DNA of 64,000 nucleotides, taken from Pseudomonadota bacterium (lineage in GTDB: Bacteria; Pseudomonadota; Alphaproteobacteria; Rhizobiales; Beijerinckiaceae). Every line of letters begins with the position of its first letter. The stretch's first letter is position 1. Shown here one piece after another: positions 25,036 through 34,200 of this stretch. Under the pieces are notes generated by a model that was given only the letters and a program-made list of their open reading frames with translations, was not told where the DNA came from and did no database searches. The stretch lies in NCBI GenBank assembly GCA_023386155.1, contig JAEWKH010000001.1, forward strand, positions 23,398 through 87,397, read 5' to 3'. Made by a program: the position numbers and the translations under genes.

Positions 25036-25878
25036 CTAAGACCCCATTATTCTTCTCATCGTGGCCCTTTGCATTGATCGTGGCGTCAGACGGTTTGAGA
25101 AGGCGGCCATCTTGTTCGACAGACCTGCGACCACCATGGCCTTTCCTTGCAAGAGAGCCCGAATACCGCTCGCGGCAACCGGACGTGGCTGCATGGTGAG
25201 GTGGCGCAACAAGGCCGAGGCGGTTGCGCCAGCGGCCGCATCGAACCCGGTCGCAGTGTGCCCCGGGCAAAGGGTGGTCACGATCACACCATGTGGGCGG
25301 AGCTCGTCATGCAGGGCCTCGCCAAGGGCGAGCACATAAGCCTTGGTCGCCGCATAGGCCGCGTAGCCGGGAACGGCCTGGAAGGCCAGGAGGCTGGCGA
25401 CGAGAAGGATATGTCCAGATCGCCGCGTAGCCATGTCGCGGCCGAAGAGATGGGTCAGCTCGGTGAGCGCCGTGATGTCGAGCTGGATCATATCGACGGT
25501 GCGCTCGATCGGGGTTTCCAGAAAATTGCCGTGCAGGCCGTATCCGGCATTGTTCAGCAGGATGTCGATCGCCACCGACCTCGCATCGAGACTGCTTTTC
25601 AGGCGACTGGCCGCGCCGGGCGAGGCAAGATCGATCGCCTCGACCAGCACATCCACCCCGTATTTGCGGCGAAGTTCGGAGGCGAGCCTTTCCATCGGCT
25701 CCTGTCGGCGGGCCGCCAATACGAGATTGACCTTCTGCGCCGCCAGTAGATCTGCAAATGCAATGCCGAGGCCACCCGATGCTCCTGTGATCAGTGCCCA
25801 TTTTCCGGCGAAGCTGTTCATTGCTGCAACGGCTGCGTCGGGAGTGCCCGCTGTCGAGCTGATCGATTTTTTCGACAT
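25036..25878 (-). CDS. SDR family oxidoreductase
   Basis: 280 residues from the ATG at 25878, with GGAGAG just upstream; an ATG at 25893 is the alternative. Classical short-chain dehydrogenase signatures: cofactor loop TGASGGLG (31-38), NNAG (109-112), Ser162, Tyr175 and Lys179 (YAATK). R57-R58 after the second strand (AARR) suggest NADP(H). It is similar to the acyl-oxidoreductase-like SDRs named YqjQ/DltE. Substrate unknown. It sits 58 bp downstream of a ketoacyl synthase on the same strand, so a lipid- or polyketide-related reduction is possible. Confidence 0.85.
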   Translation of the reverse strand: MSKKSISSTAGTPDAAVAAMNSFAGKWALITGASGGLGIAFADLLAAQKVNLVLAARRQEPMERLASELRRKYGVDVLVEAIDLASPGAASRLKSSLDARSVAIDILLNNAGYGLHGNFLETPIERTVDMIQLDITALTELTHLFGRDMATRRSGHILLVASLLAFQAVPGYAAYAATKAYVLALGEALHDELRPHGVIVTTLCPGHTATGFDAAAGATASALLRHLTMQPRPVAASGIRALLQGKAMVVAGLSNKMAAFSNRLTPRSMQRATMRRIMGS

Positions 25879-25936
25879 CGTTCTCTCCGTCATCTCTCTG
25901 ATGGGTTGGGAAAAACATGAAGAGGCAAGGCTTCGA

Positions 25937-27241
25937 TCATGGGCCTCTCCCGGTGCTCGCGCCGGCCAGCTCGTCCGTCCAGCGTCGGAACAGCGCACTG
26001 GCATTGACGCCTCCGAAGCCGAAGCCGTTGGCGATCGCGTAGTCCATCTCCAACGGCCGGGCCCGGATTGCGACAAAGTCGATCCCGTCGCCGGCTGGAT
26101 CGGGAGCGCTCAAATTGAGTGTCGGCGGTGCCACCTGATCCCTGAGCGCCAGGATTGCGAAGATGGCTCCAAGCCCGCCGGCGGCTCCGAGCAGGTGTCC
26201 GGTTGCCGATTTCGTTGCGCTGACAGCTATGGTGGAATCGGTGCTGAAGACCCTTCTGATCGCTTGGATTTCCCCTAGATCGCCGACTGGCGTGGAGGTC
26301 GCGTGCGCATTGAGATGGCCAATCGCGCGCGCCGAAATGCCGGCTTGGGCAATCGCGATCTCCATGGCTCGGCGCGCGCCATCGCCGTCCTCGGGGCCCG
26401 ACGTGACGTGATAAGCGTCCGCCGTCGTGCCGTAGCCGACGAACTCGGCGAGCGGCTTCGCACCGCGCGCAAGCGCATGGCTCAATTCCTCAACGACCAG
26501 GATGCCGGCTCCTTCGCCCATGACGAAGCCGTCCCGCGACACGTCGAAGGGGCGCGAGGCATGAGCCGGCGTCTCATTGAAGCCGGTGGACAGAGAGCGT
26601 GCCGCGGCGAAACCACCGAGACTGACGGTGTTCAAGCATGCTTCTGTCCCACCACACACGGCGATATCGGCTTCGTTGGCGCGGATAAGACGGGCGGCGT
26701 CGCCGATCGCCTGGATGCCGGCCGCGCACGCCGTCACCGGGGCGCCGAGTGGCCCCTTGAAGCCGTAGCGGATCGAGATGTGGCCCGCCGCGAGGTTCAC
26801 GAGGAAGGACGGCACCGTGAAGGGCGATAGACGGCGGACGCCGCGCTGGTCGACCGTGCGCACCGCCTCGGTGATGGCGGGGAACCCGCCGATGCCCGAA
26901 GCGATGATCGTGGCCGTGCGCAAGCGATCCGCTTCCGAGACGGGTGTCCACTTCGCTTGAGCGAGTGCCTCTTGTGCGGCGGAGAGCCCGAAGAGGATGA
27001 ACCGGTCTACCTTGCGCTGGTCCTTCGGCGCAAAGACGGTATTCGGATCGAAGCCAGCGTCGGGGTCTTCTTCTAAGGAGGGGACCACGCCGCCGATCTT
27101 CGCCGGCAGGTCTCCCACCACATCGTCCGGAAGCCTCCGGATGCCCGAGCAACCGGCCAGGAGACGCGACCAGGACGTTTCGACATCTGCGGCAAGGGGC
27201 GTGACCGCGCCCATCCCTGTTACAACAATCCGTCGCATCAT
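25937..27241 (-). CDS. Beta-ketoacyl-ACP synthase II-like enzyme (FabF family)
   Basis: 434 residues from the ATG at 27241, preceded by GAGAGGAAGA. The catalytic triad of the family is present: Cys172 (TACAAGIQAIG), His313 (NAHATSTPVGD) and His349 with Lys344 (KSATGHLLGAAGG). Length and motifs are those of condensing enzymes that extend malonyl-ACP. There is no acyl-carrier-protein or acyltransferase gene beside it, so it is an extra, non-housekeeping copy, probably working with the SDR downstream. It is part of the foreign cargo block. Confidence 0.87.
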   Translation of the reverse strand: MMRRIVVTGMGAVTPLAADVETSWSRLLAGCSGIRRLPDDVVGDLPAKIGGVVPSLEEDPDAGFDPNTVFAPKDQRKVDRFILFGLSAAQEALAQAKWTPVSEADRLRTATIIASGIGGFPAITEAVRTVDQRGVRRLSPFTVPSFLVNLAAGHISIRYGFKGPLGAPVTACAAGIQAIGDAARLIRANEADIAVCGGTEACLNTVSLGGFAAARSLSTGFNETPAHASRPFDVSRDGFVMGEGAGILVVEELSHALARGAKPLAEFVGYGTTADAYHVTSGPEDGDGARRAMEIAIAQAGISARAIGHLNAHATSTPVGDLGEIQAIRRVFSTDSTIAVSATKSATGHLLGAAGGLGAIFAILALRDQVAPPTLNLSAPDPAGDGIDFVAIRARPLEMDYAIANGFGFGGVNASALFRRWTDELAGASTGRGP

Positions 27242-27426
27242 TCTTCCTCTCGATCTGGGTATGTGAGCAGTGCTGCTCAGCCGTGGCTCAATCCTGTGCG
27301 GGCGCGAGCGCGCGACCGCCGCTTGCTTCTTCTGCGATACAGAGCGTCGCGTTGGATGTGCTTCATGCTTGCACCTCCGCTTTGGGCTGATGAATTGCGA
27401 CAGGGAGAAAGACCAGAAGGGCAAGC

Positions 27427-27477
27427 GCCGAACCCGTCGTTGACCCATTTGAAGAAGTCGATGTCGATCACCAAGAT
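27427..27477 (-). pseudogene. GGDEF-domain fragment
   Basis: Seventeen codons on the minus strand read ILVIDIDFFKWVNDGFG, the strongly conserved DxDxFKxxND motif of diguanylate cyclases. An in-frame stop lies just upstream (TGA ATA TGC) and family similarity is lost immediately after. With no surrounding domain it is a remnant. The surrounding 27242-27648 otherwise holds only a palindromic repeat and no gene. Confidence 0.4.
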
Positions 27478-27517
27478 GCATATTCAGCGCCGATCTTCAC
27501 GCTGAACCCTCATCCAA

Positions 27518-27538
27518 CCTCTCCCCTCAGGGGAGAGG
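27518..27538. repeat. Palindromic intergenic repeat
   Basis: CCTCTCCCCT, one base, AGGGGAGAGG: perfect 10-bp arms, preceded by CCCTCATCCAA. This resembles the CCCTCATCC...CTCTCCCC repeats widespread in alphaproteobacterial intergenic DNA, and marks this block as alphaproteobacterial in origin. Confidence 0.65.
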
Positions 27539-27648
27539 GGGCCCGCGTTCCGTGGTACCGGCTCGCAACCTTCAGAATACGATAGCTCGCGGCAAGGAAG
27601 CCGGTGCTGGTTTATCAGAAGGCCCCGCAGGCGGCAGCGGCGGAATAG

Positions 27649-28122
27649 TCAGAGCCAGCGGCGAACCTCGGCCTTGTAGCGGCGGTAGTCGTCGCCGAAC
27701 TTCGCTTCGAGATAGCGCTCCTCGCGGGCGATCACCTGCGTCTGGATCGCGATCAGCACCAACGGGAGCAAGGCGAAGGCGATCGGCCCGTCGAAGCCGA
27801 TCGCAAGGCCGGCATAGATGAGCGCCATGCCGAGATACATGGGATTGCGGGTCCACCGATAAGGACCGGTCGTTGCGATGAGGGTCGTTGGCTGCGACGG
27901 CGGAACGTTGGTGCCCAGCCGCCGGAACAGCCCCGCCGCCGCAAGCATCATCGCCGCGCCGGCAACGAACAGCAGCGCGCCCGTCGCGACCAGCAACCGC
28001 CAGTCGATGCCGAAAGAGCGCAGGGTGACGAACTGCTCCGCCGCCAGCCCCAACAGCAGCGCTCCCAGATAGACGAAGGGCGGAGGGAAGCGCACACCCG
28101 CGCTGTCCGGTTCGACGGCCAT
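27649..28122 (-). CDS. Isoprenylcysteine/phospholipid methyltransferase-like membrane protein
   Basis: About 157 residues from the ATG at 28122, with GGAG 8 bp upstream; the TTG at 28134 or ATG at 28128 are possible. Four hydrophobic segments. The C-terminal PEMT/ICMT signature reads TTGPYRWTRNPMYLGM, then REERYLEAKFGDDYRRYKAE, which binds S-adenosylmethionine at the membrane face. It probably methylates a lipid or a small hydrophobic acceptor; the substrate is unknown. It lies 21 bp downstream of the reductase gene on the same strand. Confidence 0.8.
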   Translation of the reverse strand: MAVEPDSAGVRFPPPFVYLGALLLGLAAEQFVTLRSFGIDWRLLVATGALLFVAGAAMMLAAAGLFRRLGTNVPPSQPTTLIATTGPYRWTRNPMYLGMALIYAGLAIGFDGPIAFALLPLVLIAIQTQVIAREERYLEAKFGDDYRRYKAEVRRWL

Positions 28123-28143
28123 GCTCATCTCCAATCTGTGCTC

Positions 28144-29037
28144 TCAAACCAGCATCGACTGCTGGGCGAAGATACCCGCCATCGCGCCTTGCCATGATGC
28201 CGTGGTGACCGAGGGCATGAGGGGGTTGGCGAGGTCGCCGGCGGCGTAGATGCCGGGCATGCTGGTTTCGCGGCGCTCGTCGACCTTGAGGGCGATGCCG
28301 AGGGGCGTATCGACCGTGGCGAGACCCAGTGATTCATGCAGGCTTGCGGACGGCTTGTTGCGCGGATGGGCGAACAGGATGTCGACCGCGACATCGAGGC
28401 CGGTATCGAGCTTGACGGTGGCGCTATGGCCCCCGTGACGGGCGATCTCGATGATCCGGCCCTCGACGACAGGTATGTTGCGGCGCGCCAGATCGGCCCG
28501 GATATCGGGCGGAATGTCGTGACCATCGGCGAAGAGCGTCAACCTGTCGGTCCAATCGTGGAACAGCCTGACCTGATTGTGCGACTGCGGGCCGGACCAG
28601 ACGAGGCCCCAATGCTGGCCGGCGACTTCAAAGCCGTCGCAATAGGGGCAGGGCACGATGGACGTGCCCCAGCCTTCGGCAAAGCCCGGAACATCAGGTA
28701 TCTGGTCGGCGACGCCATAGCTCAGGATCAGGCGCCGCGCCCCAAGGCTTTCGCCATCGCCAGTGCGGACGGAGAAATCGTCGATGGCGCCGGAAATGCT
28801 GTCGGCCCGGGCATTGACCAGCCTGATCGTGGGATAGCGCGCTAGCTGCTGCCGCGCCTCGGCCAGGATGTCCAGCGGTGGCTTGTGATCGTGACCGAGC
28901 AGGCCATGCGAGTGGCCGGCGAAGCGGTTGCGCGGCAGGCCGGTATCGAGAACGGTAACCTTGCGGCGGGCACGGCCGAGCTGCAGGGCGCCGGCGAGAC
29001 CGGCAAAGCTGCCGCCGATGATGATGACGTCATCCAT
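28144..29037 (-). CDS. Thioredoxin-reductase-like NAD(P)/FAD oxidoreductase
   Basis: 297 residues from the ATG at 29037 (MDDVIIIGGSFAG). The FAD-binding GGSFAG at 8-13, the redox pair C130-x-x-C133 (PCPYCDG) and a C-terminal FAD contact YAAGDLA follow the TrxB plan. The NADPH loop is unusual (WSGPQSHNQ, no GxGxxA), as in thioredoxin-reductase-like ferredoxin- or bacillithiol-type enzymes. A decayed Rrf2-type regulator fragment lies directly upstream; Rrf2 genes commonly precede this enzyme type. Cytosolic disulfide reductase by family. Confidence 0.82.
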   Translation of the reverse strand: MDDVIIIGGSFAGLAGALQLGRARRKVTVLDTGLPRNRFAGHSHGLLGHDHKPPLDILAEARQQLARYPTIRLVNARADSISGAIDDFSVRTGDGESLGARRLILSYGVADQIPDVPGFAEGWGTSIVPCPYCDGFEVAGQHWGLVWSGPQSHNQVRLFHDWTDRLTLFADGHDIPPDIRADLARRNIPVVEGRIIEIARHGGHSATVKLDTGLDVAVDILFAHPRNKPSASLHESLGLATVDTPLGIALKVDERRETSMPGIYAAGDLANPLMPSVTTASWQGAMAGIFAQQSMLV

Positions 29038-29059
29038 GGTGATGGGCTCCGAGTTGTGA

Positions 29060-29198
29060 ATGGAGGGGGTTGGGGCTGGGCCTGGCGCGCAATATCGTCC
29101 AGCGATACGCGCTCGAGACGGGCAGCGAGCAGGGCTTCGGCATCGGCGAGAAAGTCGGCCATGACTGTGTTGACAGACCGGACGATGCCGCATTCATC
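29060..29198 (-). pseudogene. C-terminal fragment of an Rrf2-type regulator
   Basis: One frame on the minus strand reads DECGIVRSVNTV, then MADFLADAEALLAARLERVS and LDDIARQAQ. This has the form of the Rrf2 C-terminal helix (C...L...FL..L...TLADL). The DNA-binding N-terminus is absent and the frame runs into the start of the reductase gene without a stop. It is fused out of frame to the methionine-rich gene on its right. Confidence 0.4.
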
Positions 29199-29389
29199 GA
29201 ATGCATCATTTCCGAACAGCCAGCCATCATCCCGCGGGACATCATGCCGCCACCCATCATGCCCCGGCCCATATGGCCCGTGCTCGTCCCTTGGTCCTCG
29301 CTGCCGGCGGTGCCGTTCTGCGCGAAAAGGGAACGATAAGACCGCCGAGGCCTGCGGCCAGTATGGCGATGCTTGTGTCCGGTGCTCAT
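29199..29389 (-). pseudogene. Frameshifted Met-rich exported protein
   Basis: GAGGAG precedes the ATG at 29389. The ATG frame later encodes FAQNGTAGSEDQGTSTGHMG and repeated GMM motifs typical of small Met-rich, metal-binding-like exported proteins. The hydrophobic signal segment (IAILAAGLGGLIVPFS) lies in a different frame between them. Two compensating shifts, one near codon 7 and one at a TTTT run near 29330, are needed to restore it. The 3' end is cut by the Rrf2 fragment. Decay or sequencing error are the alternatives. Confidence 0.45.
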
Positions 29390-29470
29390 GCTAATTCTCC
29401 TCTTGCGGTGAAGAGGTTTCCGAAGGCCGGTTCTCGACAGGGCTGCGGGACTCAGCTGGAGAAATCATCG

Positions 29471-30073
29471 TCATTGGAGCTGTCCCTTTTGGCCAGCACC
29501 GGCAGACAACCCCATCACGCTCTTGGCGGCCGCTTGCAAGAACTGCTTCGACAGCTGCTCGTCGTTGACGGCGCGCGAGAGGACCATCGCGCCGACCATA
29601 GTTGAGAGGATGGTCATGGCCTTGCCGCTGGGCTCCTCGCCCTCGGCATCGCCAGCCCAGCTACCGAGCATCTCGAGGTATTCCCTGATCCCGGCTTCGA
29701 ATGACGCCTTCACGTCGACGCCCTGCCGGGCAGCATCTGAGCCGAGTGCTGCGACCGGGCAGCCGTCCATCCGCTCTTCGCGATGTTCCGTGCTGAGGTA
29801 GAGCGCGATTGCCGCGCCAAGGGGATCGTCGGGATTTGCCGCGGCCGCGGCTGAAAAGCGGTTGAAGGCGCTCGCCATCGCCCGCCTGGACGCCTGCGCC
29901 GCCAAGTCGTCCTTCGACGCGAACTGCTTGTAAAACGCGCCTTGGGTCAGCCCGGCACTCTCCATCAGGTCCTTAAGGCCGATGCCGTCAAAGCCGTGTT
30001 CCCGAAAGAGGCGGCTGGCAACATCGATCACGGTTTGCCGGTTTTTCTCAGCCTGAACGCGACTCACGCGCAT
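29471..30073 (-). CDS. TetR family repressor of the RND efflux operon
   Basis: 200 residues. The N-terminal HTH is at about 12-58 (TVIDVASRLFREHGFDGIGL and LTQGAFYKQFASKDDL). The ligand domain has CPVAALGSD, as in TetR proteins of the AcrR/NemR-like group. It is transcribed divergently from the efflux genes with 85 bp between the starts. That gap carries two facing copies of an AGATTGC...TCTAT motif, a likely autoregulated operator. Confidence 0.88.
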   Translation of the reverse strand: MRVSRVQAEKNRQTVIDVASRLFREHGFDGIGLKDLMESAGLTQGAFYKQFASKDDLAAQASRRAMASAFNRFSAAAAANPDDPLGAAIALYLSTEHREERMDGCPVAALGSDAARQGVDVKASFEAGIREYLEMLGSWAGDAEGEEPSGKAMTILSTMVGAMVLSRAVNDEQLSKQFLQAAAKSVMGLSAGAGQKGQLQ

Positions 30074-30090
30074 CGCCGTTCTCCTTTTTT

Positions 30091-30137
30091 AGATTGCATT
30101 CGTAATCTATATCCGATATAGAGTGCGTGCGCAATCT
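30091..30137. promoter_or_regulatory. Paired TetR operator in divergent promoter
   Basis: Two 20-bp sites face each other: 30091-30110 (AGATTGCATTCGTAATCTAT) and, on the minus strand, 30137-30118 (AGATTGCGCACGCACTCTAT). They share 15 of 20 bases and are separated by 7 bp. The first is itself a dyad (AGATT...AATCT). Position between tetR and the efflux operon supports an operator. Confidence 0.7.
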
Positions 30138-30158
30138 ATTTTGTATGAGGCAACGGGC

Positions 30159-31271
30159 ATGAAGAAAAGACCCGCTATTTTGCTGGCAGGCGTCCTGGCC
30201 ACTGGGTTGGGGATGGCCGCATTCGTTACGCTTGCCTTTCGCCCGCAGGAAGCCTCTGCCGTGAGCGACCCGAGGCAGGAACCACCGATCGTCAGACTGG
30301 TGACGGCAGCGCGGGTGACCGGATCCGAACGCAGTTTCACGGGCATCATAGGCGCGAGGGTGCAGAGCAATCTCGGTTTTCGCGTCGCCGGCAAGATCGT
30401 GGAACGGCTTGTGAATGTCGGTCAGCAGGTCAAAGCCGGTCAGCCGCTGATGCGGATTGACGAAATCGACCTTCGCCTGGCGCTCACGGCGAAGCGCAAC
30501 GCCGTTGCCGCAGCACGTGCATCCGTCGTTCAGACGGACGCGGATGAGCGGCGATACGCCAACTTAGTCAGCAACGGATGGGCCTCCCGACAGCGCTATG
30601 AGCAGGCGAAAGCCGCGTTGGATACAGCGGAGGCGCAACTCGCCGCCGCTGAAGCCGAAGCACGGGTCGCCGAGAACGAGGCAACCTACTCGGTCCTGGT
30701 GGCGGACGCGGATGGAACGGTCATCGAAACGCTTGGCGAGCCGGGACAGGTCGTCTCCGCCGGCCAGACCGTGGTTCGGCTTGCCCAGGCTGGCCCCCGT
30801 GAAGCAGTGGTCGCGCTTCCCGAAACGATCCGGCCGGCGATCGGCTCGATGGCCGAGGCCAGCCTGTATGGGGGCGATGGGCGCCGCTTTACGGCGCATC
30901 TGCGGCAATTGTCGGATTCCGCCGACCCCCAAACCCGCACCTACGAGGCTCGCTATGTGCTCGATGGCGAGGCCGCGGGGGCGCCGCTCGGCGCGACGGT
31001 GACCATTCGGCTGGCAAGCCAGGCGGGTCGGCCGGAAGTCCAGGTGCCGCTCGGGGCCGTACTCGACGACGGCCGCAAGACCGGCGTGTGGGTTTTCGAC
31101 AGCGCCGCATCGACCGTGCGATTTCAACCTGTCACGCTTGTACGCGTGACCAGCGAAACAGCCGTGATCTCCGGGCTGAATTCCGGAGAGCCGATTATTT
31201 CGCTCGGCGCTCATCTTCTGCAAGAAGGCGCTCGCGTCCGGACCGCATCTCAGAGCGGGGGTAACCGATGA
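30159..31271 (+). CDS. RND efflux periplasmic adaptor (membrane fusion protein)
   Basis: 370 residues from the ATG at 30159. An N-terminal hydrophobic anchor (AILLAGVLATGLGMAAFVTL) is followed by the lipoyl half (VQSNLGFRVAGKIVERLVNVG), a helical hairpin (about 110-190, Ala/Glu-rich) and beta-barrel domains. The family links an inner-membrane RND pump to an outer-membrane channel. The stop overlaps the pump start (ATGA at 31268-31271). No TolC-like gene is present, so a host channel must be shared. Confidence 0.9.
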   Translation: MKKRPAILLAGVLATGLGMAAFVTLAFRPQEASAVSDPRQEPPIVRLVTAARVTGSERSFTGIIGARVQSNLGFRVAGKIVERLVNVGQQVKAGQPLMRIDEIDLRLALTAKRNAVAAARASVVQTDADERRYANLVSNGWASRQRYEQAKAALDTAEAQLAAAEAEARVAENEATYSVLVADADGTVIETLGEPGQVVSAGQTVVRLAQAGPREAVVALPETIRPAIGSMAEASLYGGDGRRFTAHLRQLSDSADPQTRTYEARYVLDGEAAGAPLGATVTIRLASQAGRPEVQVPLGAVLDDGRKTGVWVFDSAASTVRFQPVTLVRVTSETAVISGLNSGEPIISLGAHLLQEGARVRTASQSGGNR

Positions 31272-34200
31272 GCCTGAATCTTTCCGCGATCGCCGTCCGC
31301 GAACGGGCCGTCACCCTCTTCTCGATCCTGCTGCTGGTGGCCGCCGGTGCCTACGCCTTCCTCATGATGGGCCGGGCGGAGGACCCCAACTTCACCATCA
31401 AGACCCTGACGGTCACGACTGCATGGCCGGGCACGACGGCGCGCGAGATGCAGGATCTCGTCGCCGAACCGCTTGAGAAACGGCTTCAGGAGCTGACCTG
31501 GTACGACCGGGTCGAAACGACCACACGGCCGGGCTACGTCTATATGACGGTGACGCTGAAGGACAGCACGCCGCCCTCCGCCGTGCAGGAGGAGTTCTAC
31601 CAAGCCCGCAAGAAGCTCGGGGATGAAGCGCGCAACCTGCCATCCGGCGTCTTCGGCCCCTTCGTCAACGACGAATATTCGGACGTGAGCTTCGCCCTCT
31701 ATGCGCTGAAGGCCAAGGGCATGCCGATGCGCGAACTGGCGAGGCAGGCCGAAGTCATCCGCCAGGACCTTCTGCATGTGCCCGGAGTCAAGAAGATCAA
31801 CATTCTCGGCGAGCGTCCGGAGCAGTTTTTTGTCGAGTTCTCCTTTGCCAAGCTGGCGACCCTCGGCGTCTCCGCGCAGGACATCGTCACCGCCTTGCAG
31901 CGGCAGAACATCGTCACCCCGGCAGGCTCGATCGACACCAAGGGCCCGCGCGTCTTCATCCGGGTCGACGGCGCCTACGACAGCGTCCAAGCGATCGCCG
32001 ACACGCCGATCGTCGCTGCGGGGCGGACGCTGAAGCTCTCCGATATCGCCGAGATCCGCCGTGGCTACGAGGATCCGCCCACCTACCTCATCCGACGCCA
32101 GGGCGAGCCCACCATCATGCTCGCGGCCGTCATGCAAGAGGGCTGGGACGGCCTCGCCCTCGGCAAGGCGCTAGAAGCCAAGACGGCGGCCATCGCGCAA
32201 ACACTTCCTCTCGGAATGACCCTCGACAAGGTGACTGACCAAGCCGTCAACATCACCTCGGCCGTCGATGAATTCATGATGAAGTTCGCAATGGCGCTCG
32301 GCGTCGTGCTGCTGGTGAGCCTGCTCAGCCTCGGCTGGCGCGTCGGCATCGTCGTGGCACTCGCCGTCCCGCTGACGCTCGCCGTCGTCTTCCTCATCAT
32401 GCTGGAAACCGGCCGCTTCTTCGACCGCATCACGCTCGGTGCCCTCATCCTGGCGCTTGGCCTGCTCGTGGACGACGCCATTATCGCCATCGAGGTGATG
32501 GTGGTGAAAATGGAAGAGGGCATGGACCGCATAAAGGCGGCCGCCTATGCCTGGAGCCACACCGCGGCGCCAATGCTCTCCGGAACGCTCGTGACCGTCG
32601 CGGGCTTCCTGCCGGTGGGCTTCGCGCGCTCGACGGCCGGCGAATACGCCGGCAACATCTTCTGGGTCGTCGGATTCGCGCTGATCGTCTCCTGGATCGT
32701 CGCGGTGGTCTTCACGCCCTATCTCGGCGTCAAGATGCTGCCCGCGATCAAACCGATTGAAGGCGGGCACCACGCAATTTACGACACACCGAACTATCGG
32801 CGTCTGCGACGGCTCATCACCTTTGCCGTGCGCCACAAGTTCGTCACCTGCGGCATCGTTGGCATCGCCTTCGCGCTTTCCGGTGTCAGCATGGGCGCCG
32901 TCAAACAGCAGTTCTTCCCGACATCCGACCGCCCCGAAGTGCTGGTGGAGGTTCGGCTGCCGGAAGGCACCAGCATCGCGACGACGACCGCCACAGTCGA
33001 GAAGCTCGAACACTGGCTCGACGACCAGCCCGAGGCCAAGATCGTCACGAGCTATGTCGGTCAGGGCGCGCCCCGCTTCTTCTTCGCGATGGCGCCGGAA
33101 CTGCCTGATCCTGCCTTCGCCAAGATCGTCGTGCTGACCCCGGACACTGAGGCGCGCGAGGCGTTGAAGCGCCGGCTCCGAGAGGCGGTGTCACAGGGGC
33201 TCGCACCCGAGGCCTATGTGCGCGTCACTCAGCTTGTGTTCGGACCCTACACCCCGTTCCCGGTCGAGTTCCGGGTCATGGGACCTGATCCGGCGCAACT
33301 GTACGCGATCTCTGAAAAAGCCCTCGACATCATGCGGGGCGTCCCGGACGTGCGGCAGGCCAACCGCGATTGGGGCAACCGCTCGCCCGTGTTGCGCTTC
33401 ATTCCGGATCAGGATCGCCTGAACCTCATCGGCCTCTCACCGGCGGAGGTGGGCCAGCAGCTCCAGTTCCTGCTCACCGGCATCGCTGTCACGCAGGTCC
33501 GCGAGGACATCCGAAACGTACCCATCGTCGCACGCAGCGCCGGCGGCGAGCGGCTGGATCCGACGCGTCTGGCGGATTTCTCACTGATGAGCCGGGACGG
33601 CCGCCAGATTCCGCTCGACCAGATCGGCCATTCGGCAGTGCATCTGGAGGAGCCGATCCTGAAGCGCCGTGACCGCACGCCTGTCATCACGATCCGCTCG
33701 GACATCAATGAGGCGACCCAGCCGCCGGAGGTGTCCAAGCAGATCATGACGGCCCTTCAGCCGCTGATCGCATCCCTTCCGGCCGGCTACCGGATCGAGA
33801 TGGGCGGTTCGATCGAGGAGGCGGCCAAGGCCAACGCCGCGCTGGCAAAGATCTTCCCGGCGATGATCGCCGTCACGCTGATCGTCATCATGCTGCAGGT
33901 GCGATCCTTCTCGACAATGGCCATGGTGCTGCTGACGGCGCCGCTTGGCCTCGTCGGCGTCGTGCCGATGTTGCTCACCTTCAACCAGCCCTTCGGATTC
34001 AACGCCATTCTGGGCCTGATCGGACTGGCCGGCATCCTGATGCGCAATACGCTGATCCTGACCGAACAGATCAAGGAGAATCGTGCTGCCGGCCTCGACG
34101 CCTATCACGCCGTCATCGAGGCCACGGTGCAACGCACGAGGCCCGTGATCCTGACTGCACTTGCCGCTGTGCTGGCCTTCATCCCCCTCACGCACTCAGT

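Noticed and set aside
27508..27545. Second copy of the tRNA-Ser att core
   Set aside because: GGGGAGAGGGGG resembles part of the core but lacks TGGCGGA and belongs to a palindromic repeat.
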